From: Ureibacillus aquaedulcis
GTDB lineage: Bacteria; Bacillota; Bacilli; Bacillales_A; Planococcaceae
Length of the DNA stretch: 64,000 nt
Assembly: GCF_030418165.1 (NCBI RefSeq)
Contig: NZ_JAUHTQ010000003.1
Span: 62,001-126,000, forward strand
Reading direction: 5' to 3'
Shown here: positions 40,170-47,689 of the stretch, in pieces
Layout of the letters: every line of letters starts with the position of its first letter
Position numbering within the stretch: the first letter of the stretch is position 1
Program-made: the position numbers and the translations under genes
Notes under the pieces: generated by a model
Databases searched by the model: none
Told to the model about the DNA's origin: nothing
What the model saw: the letters and a program-made list of their open reading frames with translations, nothing else

Positions 40170-41057
40170 TTATACTTCTTCAGGTGAATCCGTTTTTTTC
40201 ACCTTCTGCAGCAATTCTTCCAGATCGGCTTTATACTTTTGGTAGATTTGTTCATGTCCAAGAGTCTGAAAAATCGTGAAAGCACGATTACATTTTTCCA
40301 TTCCTTCTTCAACAGAATTCTCAAGTATATCTAGCATTCCTTCATAATATATGATTAATGTTTGTTCGAAGAAATCAGAAACTCTCTTATAGTATTTTTT
40401 GGTAGCATCCAAGATAATTTTCGAATATTGGTAGCCCTCGTACTTAAAGCTAAACTCTAATAGATTGAAGAATAAATAACTTAACATATTTTTATCTAAA
40501 TTTAAGCCTTTGTACTTATCCGCTCGATATAATAAGTTTCTTGTCATTAAAAATGCCGTTTCTGGAGGGAATAGGAAAATAAAGTTATTTAAAATCACAA
40601 GTTCGTGATAACACCATTCCTCCATACTTAATAGATAGTCGGTAATTTCCTTAATATACTCCTCCTTGACTTTTTTTGGATCTAAATCATTCTCTATACA
40701 ATGACAAAGAATATAAAAATGTCTTAGGAAGATGTCTCCACTTTCTTTGTATTGCTCGTTAACTCTATTTTTTATTTTTGATATTTCCTTTAAATCATTT
40801 GCATAATATAACTCAATCACTTTATTAAATTCATTCATTTTAGTTGATGTTTTATAATCGTTTTTTATGTAGAAAAATTCATTATATGTAACATTACAAT
40901 ACTCTAGAATTTCTGTTAATTTATCAGAGGAAATACTATTTTTGCCCGATTCAATTCTCGCTATGTATGGACGCGTCATCCCAATTGCATTTGCTAAATC
41001 TTGTTGTGTAATTTTTTTATTAGTACGGATATATCTTATAACCTGTCCGATTTCCAT
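40170..41057 (-). CDS. Rgg/MutR-like (RRNPP-type) transcriptional regulator
   Basis: 295 residues. N-terminal XRE helix-turn-helix (about 4-60: IGQVIRYIRTNKKITQQDLA, RPYIARIESGKNSISSDKL), then an all-helical C-terminal region of about 220 residues with TPR-like character, the architecture and length of Rgg regulators that bind short exported peptides. The start at ATG 41057 lies behind GGGGGGAC; the longer frame is not needed. It is divergent from a 37-codon hydrophobic peptide gene 108 bases away, the layout of Rgg-SHP pairs. Regulator class is moderately sure; peptide sensing is inference. Confidence 0.8.
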   Translation of the reverse strand: MEIGQVIRYIRTNKKITQQDLANAIGMTRPYIARIESGKNSISSDKLTEILEYCNVTYNEFFYIKNDYKTSTKMNEFNKVIELYYANDLKEISKIKNRVNEQYKESGDIFLRHFYILCHCIENDLDPKKVKEEYIKEITDYLLSMEEWCYHELVILNNFIFLFPPETAFLMTRNLLYRADKYKGLNLDKNMLSYLFFNLLEFSFKYEGYQYSKIILDATKKYYKRVSDFFEQTLIIYYEGMLDILENSVEEGMEKCNRAFTIFQTLGHEQIYQKYKADLEELLQKVKKTDSPEEV

Positions 41058-41115
41058 TACATACGTCCCCCCTGTTGATATGTATAATATAGTATACACT
41101 AAAATCTCATTCTAA

Positions 41116-41159
41116 CTTTCTCTAGTACAATTTCATTATAGTAAATTTTCTAGAGAAAG
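41116..41159. promoter_or_regulatory. inverted repeat around the peptide promoter
   Basis: CTTTCTCTAG (41116-41125) and CTAGAGAAAG (41150-41159) are perfect 10-bp inverted arms 24 bases apart. A -10-like TATAGT (41137-41142) lies between them and the right arm touches the Shine-Dalgarno. Candidate operator of the adjacent regulator, or a leader hairpin. Confidence 0.6.
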
Positions 41160-41165
41160 GATTGA

Positions 41166-41279
41166 ATGACTATGAAAAAAGTTTCTTCTTTGATTAAGTT
41201 AGCGGTTGTTGCTGCTGCTGTAGTTGTGGCTACTACTCCTGAAATTAGACCAATGATGTGGTTTATAGGATACTACTAA
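41166..41279 (+). CDS. short hydrophobic peptide gene, candidate pheromone precursor
   Basis: 37 codons. Lysine-bearing N terminus MTMKKVSSLIK, a hydrophobic Val/Ala core of about 12 residues, TTPE, then an aromatic tail RPMMWFIGYY. The shape is that of an exported peptide precursor: positive head, hydrophobic core, distinct C-terminal octamer to decamer. AAAGG lies 5 bases before ATG 41166 (a second ATG at 41172 is 11 bases away). A strong terminator follows, so it forms its own short transcript, divergent from the Rgg-like gene. No homologue is recognised; a small toxin or leader peptide is the alternative. Confidence 0.6.
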   Translation: MTMKKVSSLIKLAVVAAAVVVATTPEIRPMMWFIGYY

Positions 41280-41351
41280 ACTTCACTCGCATCTAATTAT
41301 TTTAACCTTCGTTTGAAAACTACCTTTTAACAACCAGTCTGTAATTGTGTT

Positions 41352-41379
41352 CCTCCTAATTTTAGGAGGTCTTTTTTTT
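41352..41379 (+). terminator. terminator of the peptide gene
   Basis: CCTCCTAA / TTAGGAGG stem followed by TCTTTTTTTT, a clean intrinsic terminator 73 bases after the peptide stop. Confidence 0.92.
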
Positions 41380-41412
41380 ACTATAATTTTCCTCAACCCA
41401 ATTATATAGGGA

Positions 41413-41449
41413 ATATAAAAACCACGCTATCCAAATGTATAACGCGGTT
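41413..41449 (-). terminator. terminator of the ferredoxin-NADP reductase gene
   Basis: On the minus strand AACCGCGTTAT pairs (two G-U pairs) with ATAGCGTGGTT and runs into TTTTAT, about 115 bases after the gene stop. Confidence 0.75.
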
Positions 41450-41563
41450 CATTTTATTTTACGCAAATTCAACTGCTGCTTTATTGAAAAAAAGGATACT
41501 GCCAGAGCCACACCCTAACAATATCCCATGTATTAAGTATATTTCTAGTAATAGTATTTCGCT

Positions 41564-42616
41564 TTACATACTGCTCGCTTCAGCCTTACAAAATAGCTCT
41601 TCAAGAAGCTCTTTATTTTTCTCTGCGAATTTTTCATTATGGGAAGAAACCATTCCATATTGATCCGCTTTTGGATCGATATATTTCTTGGCATTATTGA
41701 CAGCAAGAACCGCATCTTGGAACGTACCGATCAGTAAATTTACTTTATCATCATATGAAATAATATCCCCGGCACCAAAAATCCCTGGAACCGATGTCTT
41801 GCATTGCCCCTGACCAACCAAATAATAATCATCTTTTCTCATTGGTTGAATGTCATCAGCGAATGTTAAAGACACTTCACGATTATAACCATGACTTATT
41901 AGTACATCATCGACTTCAATTTCATGAATCTGACCATTTTGTGATATGACCACTTGTTCTATCGCTGTTTTCGCATCATTGGATACGACGGATTGAATTT
42001 CCGCATTGAGCATAATTTGCACACCATGCTCTTTCAGCTTTTCCACCTGGGATTCATGCGCAGTCAATTGCTCCTTGCGGTAAATCACAACAACTTCTTT
42101 AGCAACAAATAAAAGTTCTACCGCCCAATCAATCGCGCCATTTCCGCCGCCTGATACAAGTACCTTTTTATTGCGGAATCGTTCCAAGCCTAAAATCGTA
42201 TAGTGCAAGTTCGACATTTCGTATTTTTCTGCGCCTTCAATTTCAAGCTTGATGGGATTTAAGATACCTCCACCAACAGCAACAATGATGGTTTTTGAAT
42301 AATGGACTTCCCCAGAATTGGTTGTAATCACAAATATTTCACCATGTTTCTCGATTTGTTCCACTTTTGTATTTAGACAAATTGTTGGCGAGAAAGTGTT
42401 TGCCTGATTGATTAAGTTTTGAATAAATAGTTGTGCCTGCATCGGCGGCTGTCCACCAACGTCCCACAATACCTTTTCTGGATATATGTTGACCTTTCCA
42501 CCCAGGACAGGTTGCACCTCGATAATTTTTGTTTTCATATTGCGTAGACCACTATAAAAAGCACTATATAAACCGGCTGGTCCGCCACCGATAATTGTTA
42601 CATCAAATAGTTCCAT
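41564..42616 (-). CDS. ferredoxin/flavodoxin-NADP+ reductase, thioredoxin-reductase-like
   Basis: 350 residues. FAD fold VTIIGGGPAGLYSAFYSGL, NADPH fold KKVLVSGGGNGAIDWAVEL and GIFGAGDIISYDDKVNLLIGTFQDA. The CxxC of thioredoxin reductase is absent, which defines the YumC/YcgT class of ferredoxin-NADP reductase. The open frame starts 31 codons upstream, but ATG 42616 follows GGGAGG and begins MELFDVTIIGGG. Two Fur-like boxes lie upstream, so this is probably the iron-repressed paralogue, perhaps serving siderophore-iron or haem reduction (inference). Confidence 0.92.
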   Translation of the reverse strand: MELFDVTIIGGGPAGLYSAFYSGLRNMKTKIIEVQPVLGGKVNIYPEKVLWDVGGQPPMQAQLFIQNLINQANTFSPTICLNTKVEQIEKHGEIFVITTNSGEVHYSKTIIVAVGGGILNPIKLEIEGAEKYEMSNLHYTILGLERFRNKKVLVSGGGNGAIDWAVELLFVAKEVVVIYRKEQLTAHESQVEKLKEHGVQIMLNAEIQSVVSNDAKTAIEQVVISQNGQIHEIEVDDVLISHGYNREVSLTFADDIQPMRKDDYYLVGQGQCKTSVPGIFGAGDIISYDDKVNLLIGTFQDAVLAVNNAKKYIDPKADQYGMVSSHNEKFAEKNKELLEELFCKAEASSM

Positions 42617-42650
42617 GTGAACCTCCCAAAGTTTATTATCCCTTACGTGC

Positions 42651-42701
42651 TGATAATAATTCTCAATAAATATAATAATATAGATAATGATAATCAATTT
42701 C
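42651..42701 (-). promoter_or_regulatory. two Fur boxes and promoter upstream of the ferredoxin-NADP reductase
   Basis: TGAGAATTATTATCA (minus strand, 42651-42665) matches the 7-1-7 Fur consensus TGATAATNATTATCA at 14 positions. A second site, GATAATGATAATCAATTTC (42683-42701), overlaps a candidate -35 in TTGATT-N17-TATATT. Together they predict iron repression. Confidence 0.75.
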
Positions 42702-43100
42702 AATAACAAATATGCAAATTACCCATTAATTTCGACTAAAATGTATGTCTGCTTGGCAGGAATACCTGCCCATTTTATCCGGAGCAGTAAGAATGAAGCA
42801 AATATACTTAATAGTGATTTTGAAATTTACTCCATTATGTTTAATATATAAACTGATAGAAACTTGTAGTTAGACTTTTTACATAGCTGCCAATAAATAT
42901 ATTTTATATCAATTAGGTGCTAGAATAGATTTACTACATGATTAACAAGGATAATGATAACAGGCAGTTTATACATGAACTATAATCAGTTTTTAAATTA
43001 TTTATTAATTCTAAATGTTATTTTAACAATTCTTTTAATTAGGAAAAAATCAGTAAAAGTAAAGAAGGCCTAAATCAATAAAGCTTCACTTTGTGAATAA
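42702..43100. other. gap with two unsupported small frames
   Basis: No recognised gene in about 400 bases. A short GGCAGG-AATA-CCTGCC hairpin lies at 42755-42770. Two tiny plus-strand frames deserve note: 42793-42873 (26 codons, GGAG 8 bases before ATG, MKQIYLIVILKF start) and 42975-43073 (32 codons, one hydrophobic helix and a lysine-rich tail KKSVKVKKA, weak ribosome binding site). A Fur half-site GATAATGATAAC lies just before the second. Confidence 0.35.
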
Positions 43101-43132
43101 AAATAAAAAACAACCGAAAAAGATTTCGGTTG
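43101..43132 (-). terminator. terminator of the glycerate operon
   Basis: CAACCGAAAT / TTTCGGTTG stem followed by TTTTTTATTTTT on the minus strand, 70 bases after the permease stop. Confidence 0.92.
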
Positions 43133-43202
43133 CTCTTTCACCTATTAAAACTACAGTTCGTATATTGATGCAAAAAAGATACCAGCAAGTATGCTTTGCT
43201 AA

Positions 43203-44549
43203 TTATACAAATATCAGCCATAGGATGATCGTGAATACGATCGTTGTGATACCCTGTAAAAGTGTTGCCATTGTTTGTGCCTTATAGGCTTGTGTTACTT
43301 CCATCCCGCTATACTGTGTAACCACCCAGAAAAAGCTGTCATTTACGTGGGAAACTGTCATTGCCCCAGCACCAATTGCCATAACCACTAATGCTAATGG
43401 TAGTGCACCTTCAATTCCAGCTGTTACTAACATTGGTGCTACAAGCGTTGATGTAATAACAAGAGCTGTTGTTGATGAACCCTGTGCTGTTTTCAATGCA
43501 GCTGCAATGATAAATGGAACCAGCAGGAACAGCGAACCAGTAGCTAAAGATCCTAGATCCATCTGCTGCAGCATATCGCCGACACCAGTTTCTTTAATAA
43601 TCGTCCCGAACGATCCACCAGCAGCAGTGATTAATAAAATAGGAGCCGCATCCTTTAAACTATCCCCTATCCAGCCGGTTAACGTTTCTTCATTCAGCTT
43701 TGGAAGTAGCGGGAATGCTGCAAATACACCTAATAATAAAGCAACAATCGGACTACCCAAGAAGCGTAGAATCATATTAAAAGTAGCATCCGGATTTCCT
43801 ACTAATGCTGCAATAGAACCTATCCCAATCAAAATAATCGGTAGTACAATCGGGAAAAATGCTTTAAATGTTGATGGCATTTCTCCAAAAGACTTAATTA
43901 CCTCTTCATAATCAAGAGCCTCTTCATCATCCATAGGAACTCTAATTTTTGTAGCAACTTTTGAAGCCCAAAGATACCCAACAAACGTAGCAGGAATGGC
44001 TACAATTAAACCGACAAGTATCACTGTCCCTAAATAATCCGCTGCACCAATATTCCCTGCAGCCGCAATCGGTCCGGGAGTCGGAGGAACAAGCACGTGT
44101 GTTGCGTATAAGCCCGTTGCCAATGCTACCCCCATCGATGCAATCGTAACTTTCGCACGTTTTGCCAATGATTTTTGCAAGCTTGAAAGAATTATAAATC
44201 CAGAGTCACAGAATACAGGAATTGATACGATATAACCAATAATCGACATTGCTAACTGAGGACGTTTCGGCCCTACAATTCGAAGTACAACCTCCGCCAT
44301 ACGGTAAGCAGCACCGGAACGTTCCAATATAACGCCGATCATCGTCCCCGCAACGATCACAATTCCAATGCTCGTCATTAAACTGCCAAAACCGGTATTA
44401 ATATTTGCAACAACGTCCAATAAAGGCATTCCTGAAGCAATTCCAACAAAGAATGAACTCAATATTAGTGCTAAAAATGGATGCAATTTTAATTTCGCAG
44501 TCGCTAGCACAACAAATAAAACCCCAATTAAAATAATGACAAATAACAT
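43203..44549 (-). CDS. GntP-family permease, probable glycerate transporter
   Basis: 448 residues, about 12 hydrophobic segments. GntP signature features include IVAGTMIGVILERSGAA, SIPVFCDSGFIILSS and THVLVPPTPGPIAAAGNIGA. The family imports gluconate and related hydroxy-acids. It is 12 bases downstream of a glycerate kinase gene, which makes D-glycerate the likely substrate. The ATG follows GAGGGGG. Proton symport is expected from the family. Confidence 0.9.
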   Translation of the reverse strand: MLFVIILIGVLFVVLATAKLKLHPFLALILSSFFVGIASGMPLLDVVANINTGFGSLMTSIGIVIVAGTMIGVILERSGAAYRMAEVVLRIVGPKRPQLAMSIIGYIVSIPVFCDSGFIILSSLQKSLAKRAKVTIASMGVALATGLYATHVLVPPTPGPIAAAGNIGAADYLGTVILVGLIVAIPATFVGYLWASKVATKIRVPMDDEEALDYEEVIKSFGEMPSTFKAFFPIVLPIILIGIGSIAALVGNPDATFNMILRFLGSPIVALLLGVFAAFPLLPKLNEETLTGWIGDSLKDAAPILLITAAGGSFGTIIKETGVGDMLQQMDLGSLATGSLFLLVPFIIAAALKTAQGSSTTALVITSTLVAPMLVTAGIEGALPLALVVMAIGAGAMTVSHVNDSFFWVVTQYSGMEVTQAYKAQTMATLLQGITTIVFTIILWLIFV

Positions 44550-44561
44550 ACGTAATCCCCC

Positions 44562-45689
44562 TCAATCGATTAATTTACTAAACACTTCATATGCTTTTTG
44601 CGACAAACTGCTTGATGCTTCTTTCATCGCTTTTTCGGTTGAAATGGTCTCCCCGGCTACTGAATGGATTTCCTGGTAGTGCTCAGCTAAGAGCGATTTA
44701 TCTTGTTCATCTATGCAGCCTGAAAGCAAGACTGTTGGTATTTCATGATCCTTTGCACATTTAAGCACACCAAAAGGCGCTTTCCCATGCAAAGTTTGGC
44801 GATCTGATTTTCCTTCCCCAGTGAAAACATAATCGGCCCCTTGTATTTTCTCGTTGTACTTCATGACATCGAGAACAAGATGAATTCCTTGATGAAACTG
44901 CCCTTGCAAGAAGGCAATCAGTGCACCGCCCATACCACCGGCAGCACCCGCTCCTTTATAGTCATGAAGCCGAACTCCTTTTACTTTCTCCACAATATCC
45001 GCAAAGTAAGTCAAAGCCTGGTCAAAGTACTCAACTTCATCCTCTTGTACGCCTTTTTGCGGACCGAATACGGCCGATGCTCCCTTTTCACCGACTAATG
45101 GATTGTCGACATCACAGGCAATTGCGATTTTTGACTCTGCTAATCTAGCATCCCAGTTTGAAAAATCCAATCCTTTTACGTCGAATAAGCCCTCAATCGA
45201 CTTTTGTACATCCAATCCAAGTCCATCGATTAAACGAAGTCCAAGAGCTCGCAGCATCCCGACACCGGCATCGTTCGTGGCACTCCCTCCAATGCAAATG
45301 ATAAAATCTCTAAAACCTTGATCCAATGCACATTTAATCAATTGACCCGTACCAAAGCTTGAGGCAATCTTGGGGTTCCGCTCTTTGTTATGCAACAGGG
45401 TAATGCCGGATGCAGAAGCCATCTCAATCACACAAGTCGTCTGATTGCCCAGCACTCCAAAAGAAGCTTCAATCTCACGCCCAAGTGGATCAAGTACAGT
45501 AGTTTTTATATAGTGGCCATTTGTTGCCAAAACTAATGCGTCTACTGTTCCTTCTCCCCCATCAGCAACAGGCAGCAAGACCGTTTCTACGTTCTCGTCC
45601 GCTTTTTTAATCCCTTTTTCGATTGCTTGTGCTGCTTCGAGTGCGGTTAATGTTCCTTTAAATGAATCTGGACTTATTACAACTTTCAT
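44562..45689 (-). CDS. glycerate 2-kinase (GarK/GlxK family)
   Basis: 375 residues. N-terminal VVISPDSFKGTLTALEAAQAIEKG, ADGGEGTVDAL and the FIICIGGSATNDAGVGMLRALG segment, then GAGAAGGMGGALIAFL and VFTGEGKSDRQTLHGKAP, all characteristic of type I glycerate kinase that feeds 2-phosphoglycerate into glycolysis. First gene of the operon, AAGGAG before the ATG. A cre-like site and a divergent CdaR-type regulator lie upstream. Confidence 0.95.
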   Translation of the reverse strand: MKVVISPDSFKGTLTALEAAQAIEKGIKKADENVETVLLPVADGGEGTVDALVLATNGHYIKTTVLDPLGREIEASFGVLGNQTTCVIEMASASGITLLHNKERNPKIASSFGTGQLIKCALDQGFRDFIICIGGSATNDAGVGMLRALGLRLIDGLGLDVQKSIEGLFDVKGLDFSNWDARLAESKIAIACDVDNPLVGEKGASAVFGPQKGVQEDEVEYFDQALTYFADIVEKVKGVRLHDYKGAGAAGGMGGALIAFLQGQFHQGIHLVLDVMKYNEKIQGADYVFTGEGKSDRQTLHGKAPFGVLKCAKDHEIPTVLLSGCIDEQDKSLLAEHYQEIHSVAGETISTEKAMKEASSSLSQKAYEVFSKLID

Positions 45690-45723
45690 CCTGCTGCTCC
45701 TTTCATACTAAATCTAGTTATTA

Positions 45724-45737
45724 ATTAAGCGCTTACA
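45724..45737. promoter_or_regulatory. cre-like site between glycerate kinase and its regulator
   Basis: Minus strand TGTAAGCGCTTAAT matches the catabolite-responsive element TGNAANCGNWNNCA except for the last two bases. Position, about 35 bases upstream of the kinase start, is right for CcpA repression. Confidence 0.65.
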
Positions 45738-45831
45738 ATAATTATAATGAGAAACTATGGAAATTAGCATTATAATAGGTGTACAATATAACTGTATTAG
45801 TACAGTATCTTTTTTATACGGGGTGTATAAT

Positions 45832-46908
45832 ATGTTATCCATTAAGTTAGCTGAGGAAATTGTCGATCAGACTATGTTGCGGCTTCATCATAATATCAAT
45901 GTCATTAGTCCAAATGGCGTTATTTTGGCTTCCGGGGAGAAAGAAAGAATCGATCTTATTCATGAAGGTGCCATAGAGGTAGTTCAAACAGGGATGCCTC
46001 TATTAATAGATGAAGCACTCTCCAGCCGATTTCAAAATTGCAAACCAGGCATTAATATGCCGATTAAATTCCATGACGAAATCATCGGGGTAATCGGGAT
46101 TACCGGTAATCCTGGTGAATTAAGCGAAATAGCCAATCTTGTGCAATTGACGACAGAAATGATGGTCCATCAGGTACTGACGGAAAGTGAAAGTGAATGG
46201 CAACGAAAAAATGGGGACTTCATATTCAAAGCTTTAATTGAGGACGAAACAAACCTTAGTATCATTACCGAACGAATACATAAGCTGCCATTTCCATTGA
46301 GGGAACCCTTCCAGATTATCCTGCTGAAACAGGAAGGAAATCAGACATCTAACACTTTATCGATAAACCTTGAAAATATTTTATATAAACAACCAATCCT
46401 TTTTGGGCAAATGGAGTTGAATGAATATTACATTTGCTTATCCGGCGATTCTGTGAAGAATATGAAGTCTATTTTAAACCAGCTGACGAAACTACGAAAA
46501 AAGTTAGAGATTTCTATAGGAGTAGGACCTATTGTCAACTCATTTGCTGAGCTGTCCTATGGATTTAACGGCGCAAAAACCGCCCTTTCCTTTTCACATG
46601 ATGGAAGACGAGACACACTTTTTGAAGAAATAGAAGTTTATACACTGATTAAGAACAAAAATGACCAAGATGTGAAAAAGTTTTTATCAAAAATACTGCT
46701 CGGTATGAGCGAAAAAATGATGAACACATTAGAAACATTTTTTGAAAGCGACCTTCAGATTAATGTATGTGCAGATCGCCTACAAATTCATCACCATACC
46801 CTTTCCTATCGACTAAATAAAATACACGAGCTAACTGGATACCATCCGCAGAATTTCAAGGATGCTTTCGTTTTAAAACTCGCACTCATGCTTAGCAAGC
46901 AGTTTTGA
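45832..46908 (+). CDS. CdaR-type sugar diacid/glycerate regulator
   Basis: 358 residues. N-terminal sugar-diacid recognition domain (about 1-135: MLSIKLAEEIVDQTMLRLHHNINVI, PIKFHDEIIGVIGITGNP), a central region, and a C-terminal PucR/CdaR helix-turn-helix (HHHTLSYRLNKIHELTGYHPQ at about 325-345). CdaR activates glucarate/glycerate genes in E. coli; divergent placement beside glycerate kinase and permease supports the same job. Start at ATG 45832 behind GGGGTG; the frame upstream lacks a ribosome binding site. Confidence 0.9.
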   Translation: MLSIKLAEEIVDQTMLRLHHNINVISPNGVILASGEKERIDLIHEGAIEVVQTGMPLLIDEALSSRFQNCKPGINMPIKFHDEIIGVIGITGNPGELSEIANLVQLTTEMMVHQVLTESESEWQRKNGDFIFKALIEDETNLSIITERIHKLPFPLREPFQIILLKQEGNQTSNTLSINLENILYKQPILFGQMELNEYYICLSGDSVKNMKSILNQLTKLRKKLEISIGVGPIVNSFAELSYGFNGAKTALSFSHDGRRDTLFEEIEVYTLIKNKNDQDVKKFLSKILLGMSEKMMNTLETFFESDLQINVCADRLQIHHHTLSYRLNKIHELTGYHPQNFKDAFVLKLALMLSKQF

Positions 46909-46918
46909 GGCATCAAAA

Positions 46919-46940
46919 CCCCGTTCTATATTGAACGGGG
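46919..46940 (+). terminator. hairpin after the CdaR-type gene
   Basis: CCCCGTTC / GAACGGGG perfect stem directly after the stop; the plus-strand tail is A-rich, so termination strength is uncertain. Confidence 0.6.
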
Positions 46941-46990
46941 AAAAACCTATGCGGTCCATTTGTTATATTGGAAACTTCTCTAGGCTAAAA

Positions 46991-47022
46991 CAACAAAAAA
47001 AGACTGCCAGCATGACAGCCTC
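46991..47022 (-). terminator. terminator of the DUF421 gene
   Basis: Minus strand GGCTGTCA / TGGCAGTC (two G-U pairs) followed by TTTTTTTG. Confidence 0.75.
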
Positions 47023-47053
47023 AATTTTTCACATATGTAAAATAATAAATTCT

Positions 47054-47509
47054 TTATTTCTTTTTTAGTTTCACTGATATATCCCCGTTAAATTCGAGAT
47101 AGCATTGCTCGATGTCCTCGATTTCAAAAAAGCCTTTCAATCGTAATAATGCCATTAGTTCATCCTCGGAAATCCGTTCCTTTTTCAGTGACTTCTCAAT
47201 AATCTCACCATGTTCTATCAGGAGAAGGGGTTCTCCAATAATAAGTTTTTCCGCTTTTTTGGATCTAACCGTTATCCAATCAAATAGATAGATCATCACC
47301 ACTAATACAACAAAAAGAATGATTGTAAACCACAGAGGATAATCTTGGGAAATCGTTACATCCCAGCCGACACTTGTCATCAGTACCATGAACGCAAAAT
47401 CAATCGGGGTAGATTGATTGAGTTCCTTATTTCCCATAATTCGAAAAATAATAAACATCAAGAATAACACGAGCGGAAATTCCACTAAAACCTCACTCAT
47501 TTTTTCCAT
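47054..47509 (-). CDS. DUF421 (YetF-like) membrane protein, short form
   Basis: 151 residues with three hydrophobic segments (about 10-24, 34-50, 58-76), then a soluble alpha/beta part with the GEPLLLIEHGEIIEKSLKKERISEDELMALLR stretch typical of DUF421/YetF proteins. YetF-family proteins are often over 200 residues, so this is a shorter relative lacking the final domain. Function unknown; some relatives affect spore germination. Clear AAGGAGAA ribosome binding site; monocistronic. Confidence 0.85.
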   Translation of the reverse strand: MEKMSEVLVEFPLVLFLMFIIFRIMGNKELNQSTPIDFAFMVLMTSVGWDVTISQDYPLWFTIILFVVLVVMIYLFDWITVRSKKAEKLIIGEPLLLIEHGEIIEKSLKKERISEDELMALLRLKGFFEIEDIEQCYLEFNGDISVKLKKK

Positions 47510-47624
47510 ATGGTTCTCCTTTTCTGTGCAGGGGTTTCCTTCCTCCCCACCTTTACCTTTTCTTTATATATTCCTCATTCCTTGATTGGCTAAACAGTTT
47601 TTGCTTTTTATTGCCTCTTCATTG

Positions 47625-47650
47625 GTTTATCTCCTTCCATACAAAGGTAT
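47625..47650 (+). promoter_or_regulatory. sigma-B-type promoter of the catalase operon
   Basis: GTTTAT-N14-AGGTAT is close to the sigma-B consensus GTTTAA-N12..15-GGGTAT and lies 40 bases before the catalase ATG, predicting general-stress induction. Confidence 0.75.
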
Positions 47651-47689
47651 AGAGTTAAGGTAAAATTTTTTTGGACTGGAGGAAATCAC

